A DNA stretch of 64,000 bases from the NCBI RefSeq assembly GCF_000210295.1, contig NC_026743.1:1178001-1242000 (forward strand), read 5' to 3'. The translations under genes were made by a program, and so were the position numbers. The notes under the pieces were generated by a model that was not told the origin of the DNA, searched no databases, and saw only the letters and a program-made list of their open reading frames with translations. The stretch is from Trypanosoma brucei gambiense DAL972 (lineage: Eukaryota > Euglenozoa > Kinetoplastea > Trypanosomatida > Trypanosomatidae). Shown here piece after piece: positions 1 through 10,452 of the stretch. Each line of letters begins with the position of its first letter. Position 1 is the first letter of the stretch.

Positions 1-358
1 TAGGCTTCGTACGTGTTCTTTTTGGCCATTTATTCTCGCCGCCCTTCGAGGCTTTTAAGCTGCTTTTCAACTGTTTTTGGATAGACAAATTCCTCCAGTC
101 CAGGAACGGTGCCCTCTTCAGATCTGATGGAAGGTGCACAAGTCGTACACTTGATCCCTTTAAGAAAACACGACCCTCTACAGAAAGCGAAGAGTCTCGG
201 TGCTGGCACCGCACATCAATAAGTTCTATGTCCCCGCATATTGCATCAAGTTGCATCAGCTTGCCATCATAAACACTGCCATCAGTAGTTTCCACCTTGA
301 CGAGGAATCCGGTCGCCTCACAAATGGCACGTAAGGGAATATCAGCTACACCTTCCAT
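1..358 (-). CDS. Sm-fold snRNP core protein, SmD3-like (3' end cut by window edge)
   Basis: Reading the minus strand from ATG at 358 gives 119 residues with no stop before the window edge. It begins MEGVADIPLRAICEATGFLV and matches the Sm1 motif layout (VKVETTDGSVYDGKL, residues 21-35) and the Sm2 motif (VFLKGSSVRLVHLP). The following LKRAPF is like the LKNAPM of SmD3. Family knowledge: Sm proteins form the heptameric ring on spliceosomal snRNAs, and SmD3 pairs with SmB. In T. brucei the U2 snRNP uses variant subunits (Sm15K and Sm16.5K) in place of SmB and SmD3. The position on chromosome 10 makes the U2-specific Sm16.5K a real alternative to canonical SmD3. The tail is basic (KRTRTKP). The frame stays open for about 120 nt upstream of the ATG, to a TAA near 478, but holds no earlier ATG. 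This is the only gene on the minus strand. Confidence 0.85.
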   Translation of the reverse strand, partial: MEGVADIPLRAICEATGFLVKVETTDGSVYDGKLMQLDAICGDIELIDVRCQHRDSSLSVEGRVFLKGSSVRLVHLPSDLKRAPFLDWRNLSIQKQLKSSLKASKGGENKWPKRTRTKP

Positions 359-3300
359 ATCCCTAATAACGACTACCTCAACGATCAACTTGCCTATTTC
401 TCCCACAATTTTGACAATTTGAAAAAAATTGCTAGTGGCGACCAAATCATGCAAAAAATCGACTTTCTTTACGTCTTATTACAAAGTAATGCACTCACAC
501 ACGGTGCTCCCGAGCACAAAAAAGTTCAGGGCAAGCCAGAGAGGGAAAAGAGGCGTACGAAAACCACCAAGTGCTATGAAACATAGATGCCAATAACAAA
601 ACCCTATCGCACAACACCACCTTCGTGGAGTGTCATCGCGGTCCACGCGAGTCCGGGGCCTCCGTGTCGCGCTGCGAGCAGCAACGACATATGGGTGAAG
701 TATGCCCACGCACAATCGTCCTGAAGAATAAAGAAAAACTGCTCCATAAGCCTGTTTACAGACACACTTCACAAAGACATAAACAGTAGGATGTCACTGG
801 AATCAACAGAAAACTAGGAACAAGGTTGCAAAAATAAAAAAATTCCATTTGATTGCTTCTCACATCAAACATTACATGCATACACATGCTATACCGCTCT
901 ATACCACCTTACGAATCAACATATGGGTGGAACCCCCGCACAAAGCGCGTCTTGCACAACAAATCCCCACGACCAATAGCAACCAAAAAATGAGCAAAAG
1001 CGGTTACGGCGGCGCCCGCCGCGATGTGCTGGAAACAGAAGTAAAAGAAAGATGGAGACAATTCCACAACAACGATCTCCCACATCGGGGCGCTGCTCCG
1101 CGCTGCAGCATAAGAAAGGGGCTCCTCTCAATTTCCATGCTCACACGAGGGGCTGCTAATGACGGGAAGGCTACGAAGATGGTGAAGTAGCCACAGGGGT
1201 CCCCCGTCCGCTTCGGATCCGACGATCGTCCGTCGTACCCCATCGCCTGTGAACAAAATGTCCCAAACCGAAGAAACCCCAGCTCTCTCCGGCGCTCTAG
1301 CCCCAGCCTCGCTACGGTTTTTTGGCCCGCGCCACCGGCAACCACCAGCAAAGAACGGGGAGGAGCACACCCACGAACTCTGGTGCCCCAAGGCGCCGAA
1401 GCGTAGTGCGACAAACCGTTAGGAAAGAGTTGTCACGGACAAAAACGAAAAGAAGAGGAGAAAACCCATGGGGTGCCACTCACACCCATACCGCTAACGC
1501 CTGGCACCCGCTTAGGTGAATCAGAGGCAAAGAACCGCCTCTCCACCCGTACCTGAAACCCCTGAAGCAACCACTGCCACTTCGGCCTCTGCAGCGATAT
1601 CCTCGAGCGCTTTGTTTACATGGGAGAGACCGCTGAGCGTAGGCAGGGAGTAAAGTGACTCAATCACAGTGCTTTTGAGCCTGCCGCAAAAGCGCAGATT
1701 TTTCACTTTCTTCAAAAGACACCACGGCCAGCGGTGCCGGCCACCGACCCACTACAAGCATAGTGGTTGCTAAACATGGGGTGGTTTTGCCACCACCGCC
1801 ACCATACGGATCGGTAACTAGTTCCCGCCGGCCGCTACTTGTGGCAGTAGCCAGTTGACGGGGATAGGGCGGTAGTGATGTATGTTGACCTTTTGCCACG
1901 GCTCGATCCTCCGTCCCACCGATGCGCCGGCACCTCCATCAGTACGCTGAACGCGGAGCACTACAAGCTGCGTTAACAACCGGATGAGTTTCCTATTTCG
2001 GAAAGTAAGATTTCGCCGATCGGAAGGTTGATCATCCCCTTGGTTTTTGCGACTTAATGAGCATGTTGGACGCTCACGATTTGGAAGTCAGTTGTGGGTG
2101 CTGCAGCGGAGGCCCTGGAGGGACACGAAATCGCGCATTGCATTTCGATAAACGCAGTGCACCATTATAAAAGCGATTATTCACGTTCGGTGGGGAGTCT
2201 TCATCACACCTTACTGTGCCGCAAATGATGCACCACGGTAAATTCGGGGCGAAATCAAAAGGTACCAGCATACGGTTCCACTGAAGATACAATCTTGAGA
2301 CTGTAGTATTCAGGAGGGACCCAGCAATATTTGCAGTGAGAGAAGAACTGACCTATTGGCCCACCGAGACGTCCACCAACACGATTCTGTCCTCCTCATG
2401 CGTTACCATGTGAATGCGCGCACTTCCCTCCCCCCATACACACACCACCCCAGAACTGATGCATGTCTGGTATATCTCGAACAACTTTACACCCCGCTAA
2501 CGCGTGGCTCCGTCCAACTTCTTTGAAGTGTGATTTTGCGAAGGCACCCCCACCCCTAATCCAAACTACAACTTTTTACAATCATCTCTCGGTGTCTAAA
2601 AGCTCGTTATTCGCTGCAAAGCGTTGGTTAAGCACAAAATTGTATACGCCTACGGACTACATAGTACCCGAGTTCAAAGAGAACCATCGACAGCTACCGC
2701 AGCGTTCCCACTATTCAGCACAACGGGGCGCTTCCGAAGTACTGTAGGTAACGGCCGATAGTCTGTGGAATTATACACTTTACACAAACAGGGCATATAA
2801 TTATGCGGAGATTTCCCTAGTGTTCGATGCTATTCAAGATGTGAGAATGCATTTCCTACGGTGACTAAAAGTGTGTTATATCGACATAGTTTTCCCCTGT
2901 ACATACTAATAATATACCATGACGCATTATGTGCACAATATGGGAAGTGTGGCCACTGTATACGTTATTTGTTAACTCTTCCTTCGGATGAAACACTACA
3001 GTCACACCTCTCCTTCTCATATCATATGTATGTGCTTCACCTCACATTATTACTCCATACCATCGTGTTCTAATGGGAGAAATGATGTGGAATGATAGAT
3101 TGGGTGAAAAACGAAAAGATCAGAAAGGCATGACTATCTCTCTCTATAGTGTGTGGTGTACGCTGTTGATGCTTTGAAAGTTCTGCATCATCACGTGATA
3201 TCGTATATCCACATGTTGTGTGCATGTATTCGTGTGATGCATGCTTGGAACAATGGAGAGTGTGGCCATGTCAGTTTGTGTTCACCACCGTGCTCTTCAT

Positions 3301-6019
3301 TTGTGAGAGTAGGTAAAACTAACAACAGATCATCAATATTTCAACGAAGGGAAGATACGTTCGGTTTTAATCGGCGGCCGCCGAGTGTCGGAGCAACGGT
3401 GGAGCCCCAACGTATCCGTAGTGTTTAACCCCTTCCGTTGCGGTCTCCGCGTCCCCGCTCCTCATTGTTTGGCCGCTTTTGAAGACGCCACGTTGAGACT
3501 AGAACATGTGTCTTGCCGCTTTTGCTGGAAAGAGGAAGGAAGATCACTGTGGCCACTAACAGTGGAGGGTCGGGTGTCGTGAGATGTGTCTATCTTCCGT
3601 TGGGGTTTTCTTCTTGGGAAAGCGGTTTACCTTAGTGGGCGGCGGTAACCCGTTCTATTTGGAAGGATGTCGTGCAGGGGGTGAGTGAGTTTTCTTGACC
3701 AAGTTTACGAATTTGTTGTGCACCCCTGTTTTATCCCACTGCTTGAAGTGTTTCGGAATAGATGATAGGGAGGATGGTATGGCAAGAAACCTGCCGGGAC
3801 CTTTACCGTCTCACCGCTGACTATATGTTCCCACAATTTTCTACCATATCCTTCGGGCGGCATTGCAGTGAGAGTGCCATGTGGGACAGGGGACAGATTG
3901 GAACTTGATCTTCCGGAGGTCTTCGGAGTTATAGAGTGATTGCTTCTCTTCTCCTTTCCTTTGGCGTGACTCTCATACGGAGGCTCTTGGTGAGCAGGAT
4001 ACAATTCGCCTGCTGACTTTTTGGTTTATTTTTTCCCATATTTCAGTGTTGCGGGGTCACTTTCGGCACCGTTGGGAGTCGAAAAGTGACGTATAAAGGT
4101 GTTCGCTTCTGCAGCAAAAAGTGGTTCCGTTTGGTATTCGTTTGTGGAGACATTTTCCCTCCTTTCCATTTCGGGCAGCTTTTTGTCCCGGAAGAAGGGC
4201 TTTTGGTATTGTCCCGTCCGATGATCTTTGCCCCGATTGTTCCATCATGAATAATAGCTACAACTGTGTGTGTCTGTACGGCTGTGGATATTTCCCCAGT
4301 CCCCAATCGCTTCGGTCGCTTTTACTCTTTTATAGCACGGTTTAGAGTTGGTAAACTGGTGCCGTTCTGTGGAAGCAGTGGCCGGAGGAAAGTGTGGGGT
4401 GAAGTCGTTAGCTCGTTTGAGTTGACGCAGGCCTTGGAGAATGTCATGTGGTGACCTCCGTGGGCTGTGGCCGTGTCGCCAATTTGTGGCGGCGCAGTCC
4501 TTTGATGTGACTGAATCGGGTGCGTGACTTGTTCTCCGGCTATGCTCACGGTTTTTTTTGTTTTCGCTGCCGCTTCAGCCGTCTTCTCCCCAGCAGATTA
4601 TGAAATATGGTCCGGCGCGTGGGGGAAATGAGTTGGTTCCACCCAAGAACGTTGGAGCCAGAGGCCTATGCTGCCTTTTCCCGTGTGTATTTTTGAAGGG
4701 GGGGGACGAGGCTCAGAGGAGCGGCATGTCCATTTTTTGTGAATCCTCTTTGTCCACTGGGGAAGGAGATTGAAGTCAGGGTTGCCTGGGGGGATGACTC
4801 AATGCGCGCCGTCGGATGAGCAAACTTATGTTTAGCGGCCCTTGTGGTGATTGCGTCAACCGGTGGGTCGACGGTAGTGGTGAGCTCAACTTCTGTTTTT
4901 GAGTTGCCGGAGCTCCGCCGCTGTGCCGGCAAAGGGGAAGGTTGGTACTGGTTAGCCCTCAGGGTACAGAGTTTGGTCTCAAATACACTGAAGGCGCCCC
5001 CTACTCGGCAGCCGCGCCTCTGAGCGCTGTTCGCCCGGATGAGTTGGTTCGTAGATGCTGCACTGGGCGCTGTGTAAAGCTCGTGCGGGGTTGGAATGGA
5101 TGTGATAATCGCGTAGCAGTTTAGTGAGGATGGCGTCGACGGCGACGCCTTTTCGCATCCCTGAAGTCTTTAATATGTCTGTTCTTGTTCGACGAGGGGT
5201 TTGCTGCGGATCCCACCAAGAGTTGGTCTCGCAGTATTTTGACCGCGGCTCTGCCCACGCTGGGTGAATTGCGCTTTGCCTGGTTTCCCCCGCCAGAGCG
5301 GGGTACAGTGGCCGGGCTGCGCGTGTGGGGTGCCGTCATTGCTGAGTGTGTCGGTGTTGTGCCCGTCCCGTTCCTGTTGCGTTAAGCAGGATTGGGCCCG
5401 GTGGGGGTTTGGTGACTCCAACTGAGGCGTCGGCATGTGGATGCGCCCCATCGTTTCTGGTGGCTGACATGTTTGGTTTCGTCGTATTGGGCCCAGGGTT
5501 ATAGTGGGCGACAGGGTCTGGCTTGCGTAACCCGTCGCTTTTCTTGTTGGCAGTTGGTGCCTTTTATTCGACGATGGTGGCGTTTTCTGGAAATCGGTCC
5601 CCGTTCTGGGGTTCTGTCGTTGAAGGACTCCTTGTACTTACCATATTATGATATGCATTTTGTTTGCCACCGTATGGCTTCGTTTTCTGTTTGCGTCCCT
5701 AACAGAGCAGGTGGTATCGTGGCTACCGGCGGTGCGAGGGGTTGTGCATGTTATGGCGGGTTCTGCACGACAAGCCTTGAATCCACCTTTTTTAATTATT
5801 TCAGTTCGGATTGCAGGTGATGTGCTTGCCCACACCCTGCAATTTGTTTAAAGTTTAATGGCAGTGCCGATGCCATTTTTGTCTTGGCGTATGCTAGGCG
5901 CGTGAGTTGTAGATTTCTAAGAAAATAGTGTTGATATAGCCCTCTGTTTTTTGTTTAAGTGGTGATGTTATTGTTTTTCTTTAATCTTCCTGGTGTTGTT
6001 TAGTGCAAAGCTAGGTGCA
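359..6019. other. Divergent strand-switch region without a supported gene
   Basis: This 5.7 kb stretch lies between the minus-strand Sm gene and the first plus-strand gene. Open frames in it are short, overlap on both strands, mostly start at non-ATG codons and show no protein-like composition. In trypanosomes such divergent switches are where Pol II begins transcription in both directions, marked by H2A.Z, H2B.V and H4K10ac; this is inferred here from gene orientation only. Texture changes inside: 359-3340 is mixed, while about 3340-5860 is GC-richer and could be an old decayed element. I found no convincing tRNA or snRNA by eye. Confidence 0.75.
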
Positions 6020-6631
6020 ATGGAGGATATGGGCGACTTGGCCAAGGGCAACTTGGCTTCGTCCAAGTGGCTTGGCACTTTCAGCCTCCTTTATGCCGAA
6101 GTGGTTGTTTCGTTTGCGAGTGCCATAGTTCTACTTGTTTTGACTGTTGTTCAGTTACTTTATCGAACCAGCTGGCGGGCCAGGAAGTTATGGAGAGTAG
6201 GAAACGAGGTGCGCTTCGATGGGGAGCGTTACCTCGCGAAACCGGAGGGCAACATTGGTCGGAAAATTTTGGAAAGGGGCATAAAATCGCATGAAAATGT
6301 TTACTTTGAGCGTCCCTCAAGCACACTTCCCCCAATTGTAGCGAATGACTGTGACGCTAGGGTAAATTGTCTCTCTATGATTGCGGAGACAAGGAAGATA
6401 CTCTACAAGCAGTACGGGGAACCGGCGCGTTTAATGTCTATGCGTTGTTGTTTGTCGTGTATAGAAAATGTTTTGCCGTCGAGCCAAGCGGAGGATTTCC
6501 TTCGCATATATGAGTCTGTCCTTTACGGGCAGTATCGCGCGGATGGGGTTCCGGAGGTGATTTCTGACGAAGAGATAAAGTTTTTGCACGTTTTTTACCA
6601 CAATTCAATTCTCAAAGAGATTCAATGGTAG
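6020..6631 (+). CDS. Conserved hypothetical single-pass membrane protein (203 aa)
   Basis: First protein of the plus-strand polycistron. The ATG at 6020 (MEDMGDLAKGN) is the first in frame; the frame is open upstream but only with non-ATG codons. One strong hydrophobic segment at about residues 24-47 (YAEVVVSFASAIVLLVLTVV) is followed by a basic stretch (RTSWRARKLWR), predicting a single membrane anchor with a cytosolic C-terminal part. The soluble part contains a Cys pair (MRCCLSC) and ends in an acidic/aromatic helix (EEIKFLHVFYHN). The overall shape, a TM segment then a short helical domain ending in an ExxxLYGxY-like stretch, vaguely recalls the C1orf43/NICE-3 family, but I would not assign it on that. 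Function unknown. Confidence 0.75.
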   Translation: MEDMGDLAKGNLASSKWLGTFSLLYAEVVVSFASAIVLLVLTVVQLLYRTSWRARKLWRVGNEVRFDGERYLAKPEGNIGRKILERGIKSHENVYFERPSSTLPPIVANDCDARVNCLSMIAETRKILYKQYGEPARLMSMRCCLSCIENVLPSSQAEDFLRIYESVLYGQYRADGVPEVISDEEIKFLHVFYHNSILKEIQW

Positions 6632-6838
6632 CGCGGTGTTAAAACGTGCCAAGGAACATGTTTAAAATATACCCTTCACTTGTATCAAACTGTCAAAAAA
6701 TGTTGGCTGCTTTCAGTTTTAATATTTACCAATCGATAATAATATTTTCTCTCTTGCTGTCTATATTTGCATGCAACAATGCATTGAGGTTCGTGTATTT
6801 ACATTTTTATGCGTATAGACCGTCACCCGTAAGGCAAG

Positions 6839-7747
6839 ATGAGCATCACCATAAAGTTGACCAACGGTGATAAGAAGACTGTCGAAGTACCTGACCTAAG
6901 TATAACAGTTATCCAGTTTAAGGAACTTGCGGAGAACGCTGTTGAGATACCTGCAGCTGAGCAAAGAATTGTTTTGCGAGGAAAGGTTCTTAAGGATACA
7001 GATGTTCTCTCCGCGGTGGGCTTGGAGCACGGACAAGCTGTTCACATTGTGCGCGGACAACAGCCGAAAACTCAAGCAACATCCACGTCTGCACCCGTCC
7101 CAGGACCCTCAAACCCGCCTCACGTGGCGAGTAATTCGTACTCTACCGCGTCTAATGCTCCCATGAATTCAAATTCTGAGAGTTCCAACCCTTATATGCC
7201 GCTGGCGGGATATATGCCAACTTCACTGAGTGGGGGTGTAAACGCTGCGGGTATGGGAGGATCGTTCCCCCCGTTTTCCAGTGATGCTGCTGCGCAATTG
7301 ATGCAGTCTCCGTTGTTTTCCCAAATGATGCGGGATATGTTGGGAAATCCGCAGTTTATGCAGACAATGATGCAATTTGCTGGAAACCAGTCAAGGGGCA
7401 ATGATGCAGGAATGCAGCAACTGTTAAGCGACCCTCTCATGATGCAATACGTCATGCAGTTGGCGTCTAATCCGGAATTTTTGCAGGAGATGACGCGAAT
7501 GGTGCCCGGAGGAGGCCCCCTTTCCGCCCCTCAAACTCCCTTTTTTGGACAGCCAATCCCGAACTTGACAGGGGCACCGCAAGGAGGTGGTTTGTCGCAA
7601 CCTCAGGGAGACCCACGGGTTGTGTACCAATCCCAACTTCAACAGTTAAGGGATATGGGGTTTCCGAACGAAGAAGCGAATATTGCGGCATTGCAGCAAA
7701 CCCAAGGTAATATTCACTTCGCGATCGAAAGGCTTTTAAATGGGTAA
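6839..7747 (+). CDS. Ubiquilin/Dsk2-like UBL-UBA shuttle protein
   Basis: 302 aa from ATG 6839. Residues 1-72 form a ubiquitin-like domain (MSITIKLTNGDKKTVEV ... EHGQAVHIVRG). A Ser/Pro/Asn-rich linker follows. Residues about 160-225 are Met/Gln-rich with STI1-type repeats (NPQFMQTMMQFAGN and SNPEFLQEMTRM, separated by LLSDPLMMQYVMQL). The C-terminus, about 257-302, is a UBA domain (LRDMGFPNEEANIAALQQTQ, ending AIERLLNG). This is the complete ubiquilin/Dsk2 architecture, somewhat shorter than human ubiquilins. The family carries ubiquitinated clients to the proteasome, aids ER-associated degradation and shields membrane-protein precursors in the cytosol. A pyrimidine-rich tract at about 6750-6770 and an AG at 6787-6788 place a plausible splice acceptor about 50 nt before the ATG. 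Confidence 0.93.
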   Translation: MSITIKLTNGDKKTVEVPDLSITVIQFKELAENAVEIPAAEQRIVLRGKVLKDTDVLSAVGLEHGQAVHIVRGQQPKTQATSTSAPVPGPSNPPHVASNSYSTASNAPMNSNSESSNPYMPLAGYMPTSLSGGVNAAGMGGSFPPFSSDAAAQLMQSPLFSQMMRDMLGNPQFMQTMMQFAGNQSRGNDAGMQQLLSDPLMMQYVMQLASNPEFLQEMTRMVPGGGPLSAPQTPFFGQPIPNLTGAPQGGGLSQPQGDPRVVYQSQLQQLRDMGFPNEEANIAALQQTQGNIHFAIERLLNG

Positions 7748-8061
7748 GCAGCAGAGGCCACTAGGTATATTTTGCGATTAGCTGAAACCGAGGCATTTCT
7801 TATGTTAAGTCTCTGTATTTAGCTATGATCTCACTATTTCCCTCTTTTCTTCGTTGGGTTGTGCACCTAGCGATGTTTTACCTCGACAATTCTCGGTCGA
7901 GGGGGCTAAGGCGGTTTCTACCCCTATCAATCTTTGAAAGAAGTTATGGGTGTCTCCTCCTGCCTTCATTTATTGCAAGGTGGTTGCTACATAAAATTTT
8001 TATTTTTTGTCTCTGCTTTCCTCTTAAGTTCTTCAGGAAACGTTAGGTTAAAGGAGGAGAT
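7748..8061. other. Intergenic region with CRK3 splice acceptor
   Basis: A T-rich tract (about 7997-8025) is followed by AG at 8027-8028 and 8035-8036, 25-35 nt before the CRK3 ATG. These are the likely spliced-leader acceptors. A 73-codon ATG frame at 7825-8046 overlaps this tract and is not regarded as a gene. Confidence 0.6.
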
Positions 8062-8997
8062 ATGACAATGCTTGGGGCGTTAACCGGTCGACAACTTTCC
8101 TCTGGTCTTAAGGATCAGTTCGACCGCTATAATCGAATGGACATACTTGGAGAAGGAACGTATGGAGTTGTATACCGTGCTGTTGACAGGGCAACGGGAC
8201 AGATCGTCGCACTGAAGAAAGTGAGATTAGATCGCACCGATGAGGGAATACCTCAAACAGCTCTTCGGGAAGTATCTATTTTGCAAGAAATCCATCACCC
8301 CAACATTGTTAATCTTCTAGATGTTATATGTGCCGATGGGAAGCTTTACTTGATATTTGAGTATGTTGATCATGATCTCAAAAAGGCTCTCGAAAAGAGG
8401 GGTGGAGCATTCACGGGAACTACACTAAAAAAGATAATTTACCAGCTACTCGAGGGACTTTCGTTTTGTCATCGGCACCGCATTGTCCATCGAGACCTAA
8501 AACCAGCAAACATACTTGTCACCACGGATAATTCCGTTAAAATAGCAGACTTTGGATTGGCTCGCGCTTTCCAGATTCCGATGCACACTTACACTCACGA
8601 GGTTGTCACACTCTGGTATAGAGCGCCAGAGATTCTCCTCGGTGAAAAGCACTACACCCCGGCAGTGGATATGTGGAGCATTGGTTGTATTTTTGCTGAA
8701 CTAGCTCGAGGTAAGGTACTCTTTCGTGGTGACAGTGAGATTGGACAGTTATTTGAGATTTTTCAGGTGCTTGGCACCCCAATGGATGCTGAGGGGTCGT
8801 GGTTGGGGGTGTCGTCTCTTCCAGACTATCGTGACGTCTTTCCAAAGTGGAGTGGAAAACCCCTCACTCAGGTGTTACCAGCGCTTGACGGTGATGCCGT
8901 TGATCTGCTTTCTCAGATGCTGAGGTATAACCCTGCTGAACGTATTTCAGCCAAGGCGGCACTGCAACATCCATGGTTTAGTGATGCCATGTTTTAG
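8062..8997 (+). CDS. CRK3: cdc2-related kinase CRK3 (cyclin-dependent kinase)
   Basis: 311 aa, the expected length of T. brucei CRK3, including its short N-terminal extension before the kinase core. Visible elements: glycine loop GEGTYG (30-35) with the inhibitory Thr33/Tyr34 pair; catalytic Lys52; the cyclin-binding PSTAIRE equivalent, here PQTALRE (64-70); HRDLKPAN (143-150); DFG (163-165); activation-loop Thr178 in [14 protein letters not shown]; and GDSEIGQLF, the GDSEI motif typical of CDKs. All catalytic residues are intact. Family knowledge: CRK3 is the essential mitotic and G1/S CDK of trypanosomatids, acting with CYC2 and CYC6 type cyclins. It sits head-to-tail between ubiquilin and a coiled-coil protein, a position without functional meaning in a polycistron. 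Confidence 0.97.
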   Translation: MTMLGALTGRQLSSGLKDQFDRYNRMDILGEGTYGVVYRAVDRATGQIVALKKVRLDRTDEGIPQTALREVSILQEIHHPNIVNLLDVICADGKLYLIFEYVDHDLKKALEKRGGAFTGTTLKKIIYQLLEGLSFCHRHRIVHRDLKPANILVTTDNSVKIADFGLARAFQIPMHTYTHEVVTLWYRAPEILLGEKHYTPAVDMWSIGCIFAELARGKVLFRGDSEIGQLFEIFQVLGTPMDAEGSWLGVSSLPDYRDVFPKWSGKPLTQVLPALDGDAVDLLSQMLRYNPAERISAKAALQHPWFSDAMF

Positions 8998-9448
8998 ATC
9001 ATTATACATAATTAGACATCATTTGTTTTCGCTCGTTGTTCCAATCAGATTTTAGATGGCATGCTCTTTCTGTGCAGTTGAGAGCCCAGTAGAGCGTTTT
9101 ACATGCCCATCCTCGCCTAAGCAGGTATGTCTTATAAGAGGATGTGTCGGTCTTTGAGGGTCTTTTCCTTTCCTTAAAAGCTGTTCTGGACGTATTTGTT
9201 ACAGTAGATCAACCTGTGCGTTCTATCTTCGATACTTTTTTCTGGAGGAAACAAGTACAATAACGAGGAGGGAAGAAAATAAAACTTGTTCTGTGCCCAA
9301 TTCTCTTTCTCCCTTTATAAAAATCATCACTATCCTTTTATTTATCTCGATATTGTATTGCTATAATAATTGTTGTTGTTTTCATTTTCTGTCAGTTTTA
9401 TTTAGCAGACTTGGTACTTGGTGTCGGTGTGTTCTACAAGCGAGAGGA
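8998..9448. other. Intergenic region, no gene seen
   Basis: Holds the CRK3 3' UTR and the 5' region of the next gene. A T-rich tract at about 9320-9410 precedes AG dinucleotides around 9407-9445, the probable acceptor zone for the coiled-coil gene. Nothing else is recognisable. Confidence 0.5.
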
Positions 9449-10186
9449 ATGACAGCACTATCGAATGAAGAAATGTATGTAGCAAAAGCTGCCGTTGAAG
9501 AGAACAAAAGGCTGTATAAGCTCCTAAACGGGTTATCAAAAAGAGATGAAATTGCCGAAGAAGGTGCCGTTGCAAACAGCAATTACGGTATTTTTTCACT
9601 ACAGCGGCGGAACGAAGTCCTAAAAAATGACATCAATGAGCTGGAGAATCAACTTGATGACTGCGATGTCGGATACACGGACACCGTGTTGGAATACAAC
9701 CGATTAAAGGAGCGGCGAGGGCACTTACGCAATGAAACCCAAAGCTTGCGCAATATTTTGAGTCACCAGTTTCCAAAGGTACGAGAGGCTGAAAGACTTG
9801 AAATGGAGCGTAAAAAAATTAAGGAAACGAGTGAAGAGAAAAATGTGGAGGCAAAAGATGAAGCAAAGCGTTTGAAGGAGATGAAAGAAAAGGAAATGAG
9901 CCAAGTTAGTGTGCTGTTGAGAAAGGAGACCCACCTGCAGGAAAAGCTAGACAAAATGATACTGCCACTAGATACCACCGACCGCCAGGCGATCAGGTCA
10001 GCGATCAGTGCTGCTGACAGGACAATCCAGAGACTGAAAGTAGAGATTAACAAGTATCAATCCTTTCGCCAGCCACATCAAAGTACAAGGGCTGACGATG
10101 CGGACTGTGGTCTAGCAAAGCTAAGGGAGGAGTACTATGCACTTCGTGAGAAGTTAGATATGTTACATCAAGATGCGAGTATGTGA
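9449..10186 (+). CDS. Hypothetical coiled-coil protein (245 aa)
   Basis: The frame is open from 9293, but that codon is GTG and the upstream translation is hydrophobic T-rich UTR. The first ATG, at 9449 (MTALSNEEMYVAKAAVEENK), starts the protein-like part. Nearly the whole protein is charged heptad sequence: residues about 20-45, 55-115 (RRNEVLKNDINELENQL) and 115-200 (REAERLEMERKKIKETSEEK), with a further helix at the C-terminus (LAKLREEYYALREKLDML). No catalytic or zinc motif is present. Such proteins in trypanosomes are often cytoskeletal, flagellar or centromeric, but nothing here decides which. Confidence 0.8.
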   Translation: MTALSNEEMYVAKAAVEENKRLYKLLNGLSKRDEIAEEGAVANSNYGIFSLQRRNEVLKNDINELENQLDDCDVGYTDTVLEYNRLKERRGHLRNETQSLRNILSHQFPKVREAERLEMERKKIKETSEEKNVEAKDEAKRLKEMKEKEMSQVSVLLRKETHLQEKLDKMILPLDTTDRQAIRSAISAADRTIQRLKVEINKYQSFRQPHQSTRADDADCGLAKLREEYYALREKLDMLHQDASM

Positions 10187-10452
10187 TTAGCGAATAGCGG
10201 TGCATTGATGTTCACTTGTTGCCGCGTTTCGATTTTTTTTTTTTTGTGTGGGTATGCAGGCATACATATAATTATTGCTTACGCTGTCAATGTACATCCA
10301 TCTACGTGAAGGTTCATCATCAGGGAGGGATTGCCCAGTAAAAATATATTTATGTATCTGTTTTGGCTGATTTTACTCGCTTTTTCTTTAGCTTCCAGGT
10401 TGATTTTGTCTATATACCTATTTTACTGTGCCTTTTCAATCCGTAGTCTGAG

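Noticed and set aside
7825..8046. 73-codon ATG frame just before CRK3
   Set aside because: Overlaps the polypyrimidine tract and acceptor of CRK3, lacks its own acceptor, and the composition is typical of T-rich UTR.
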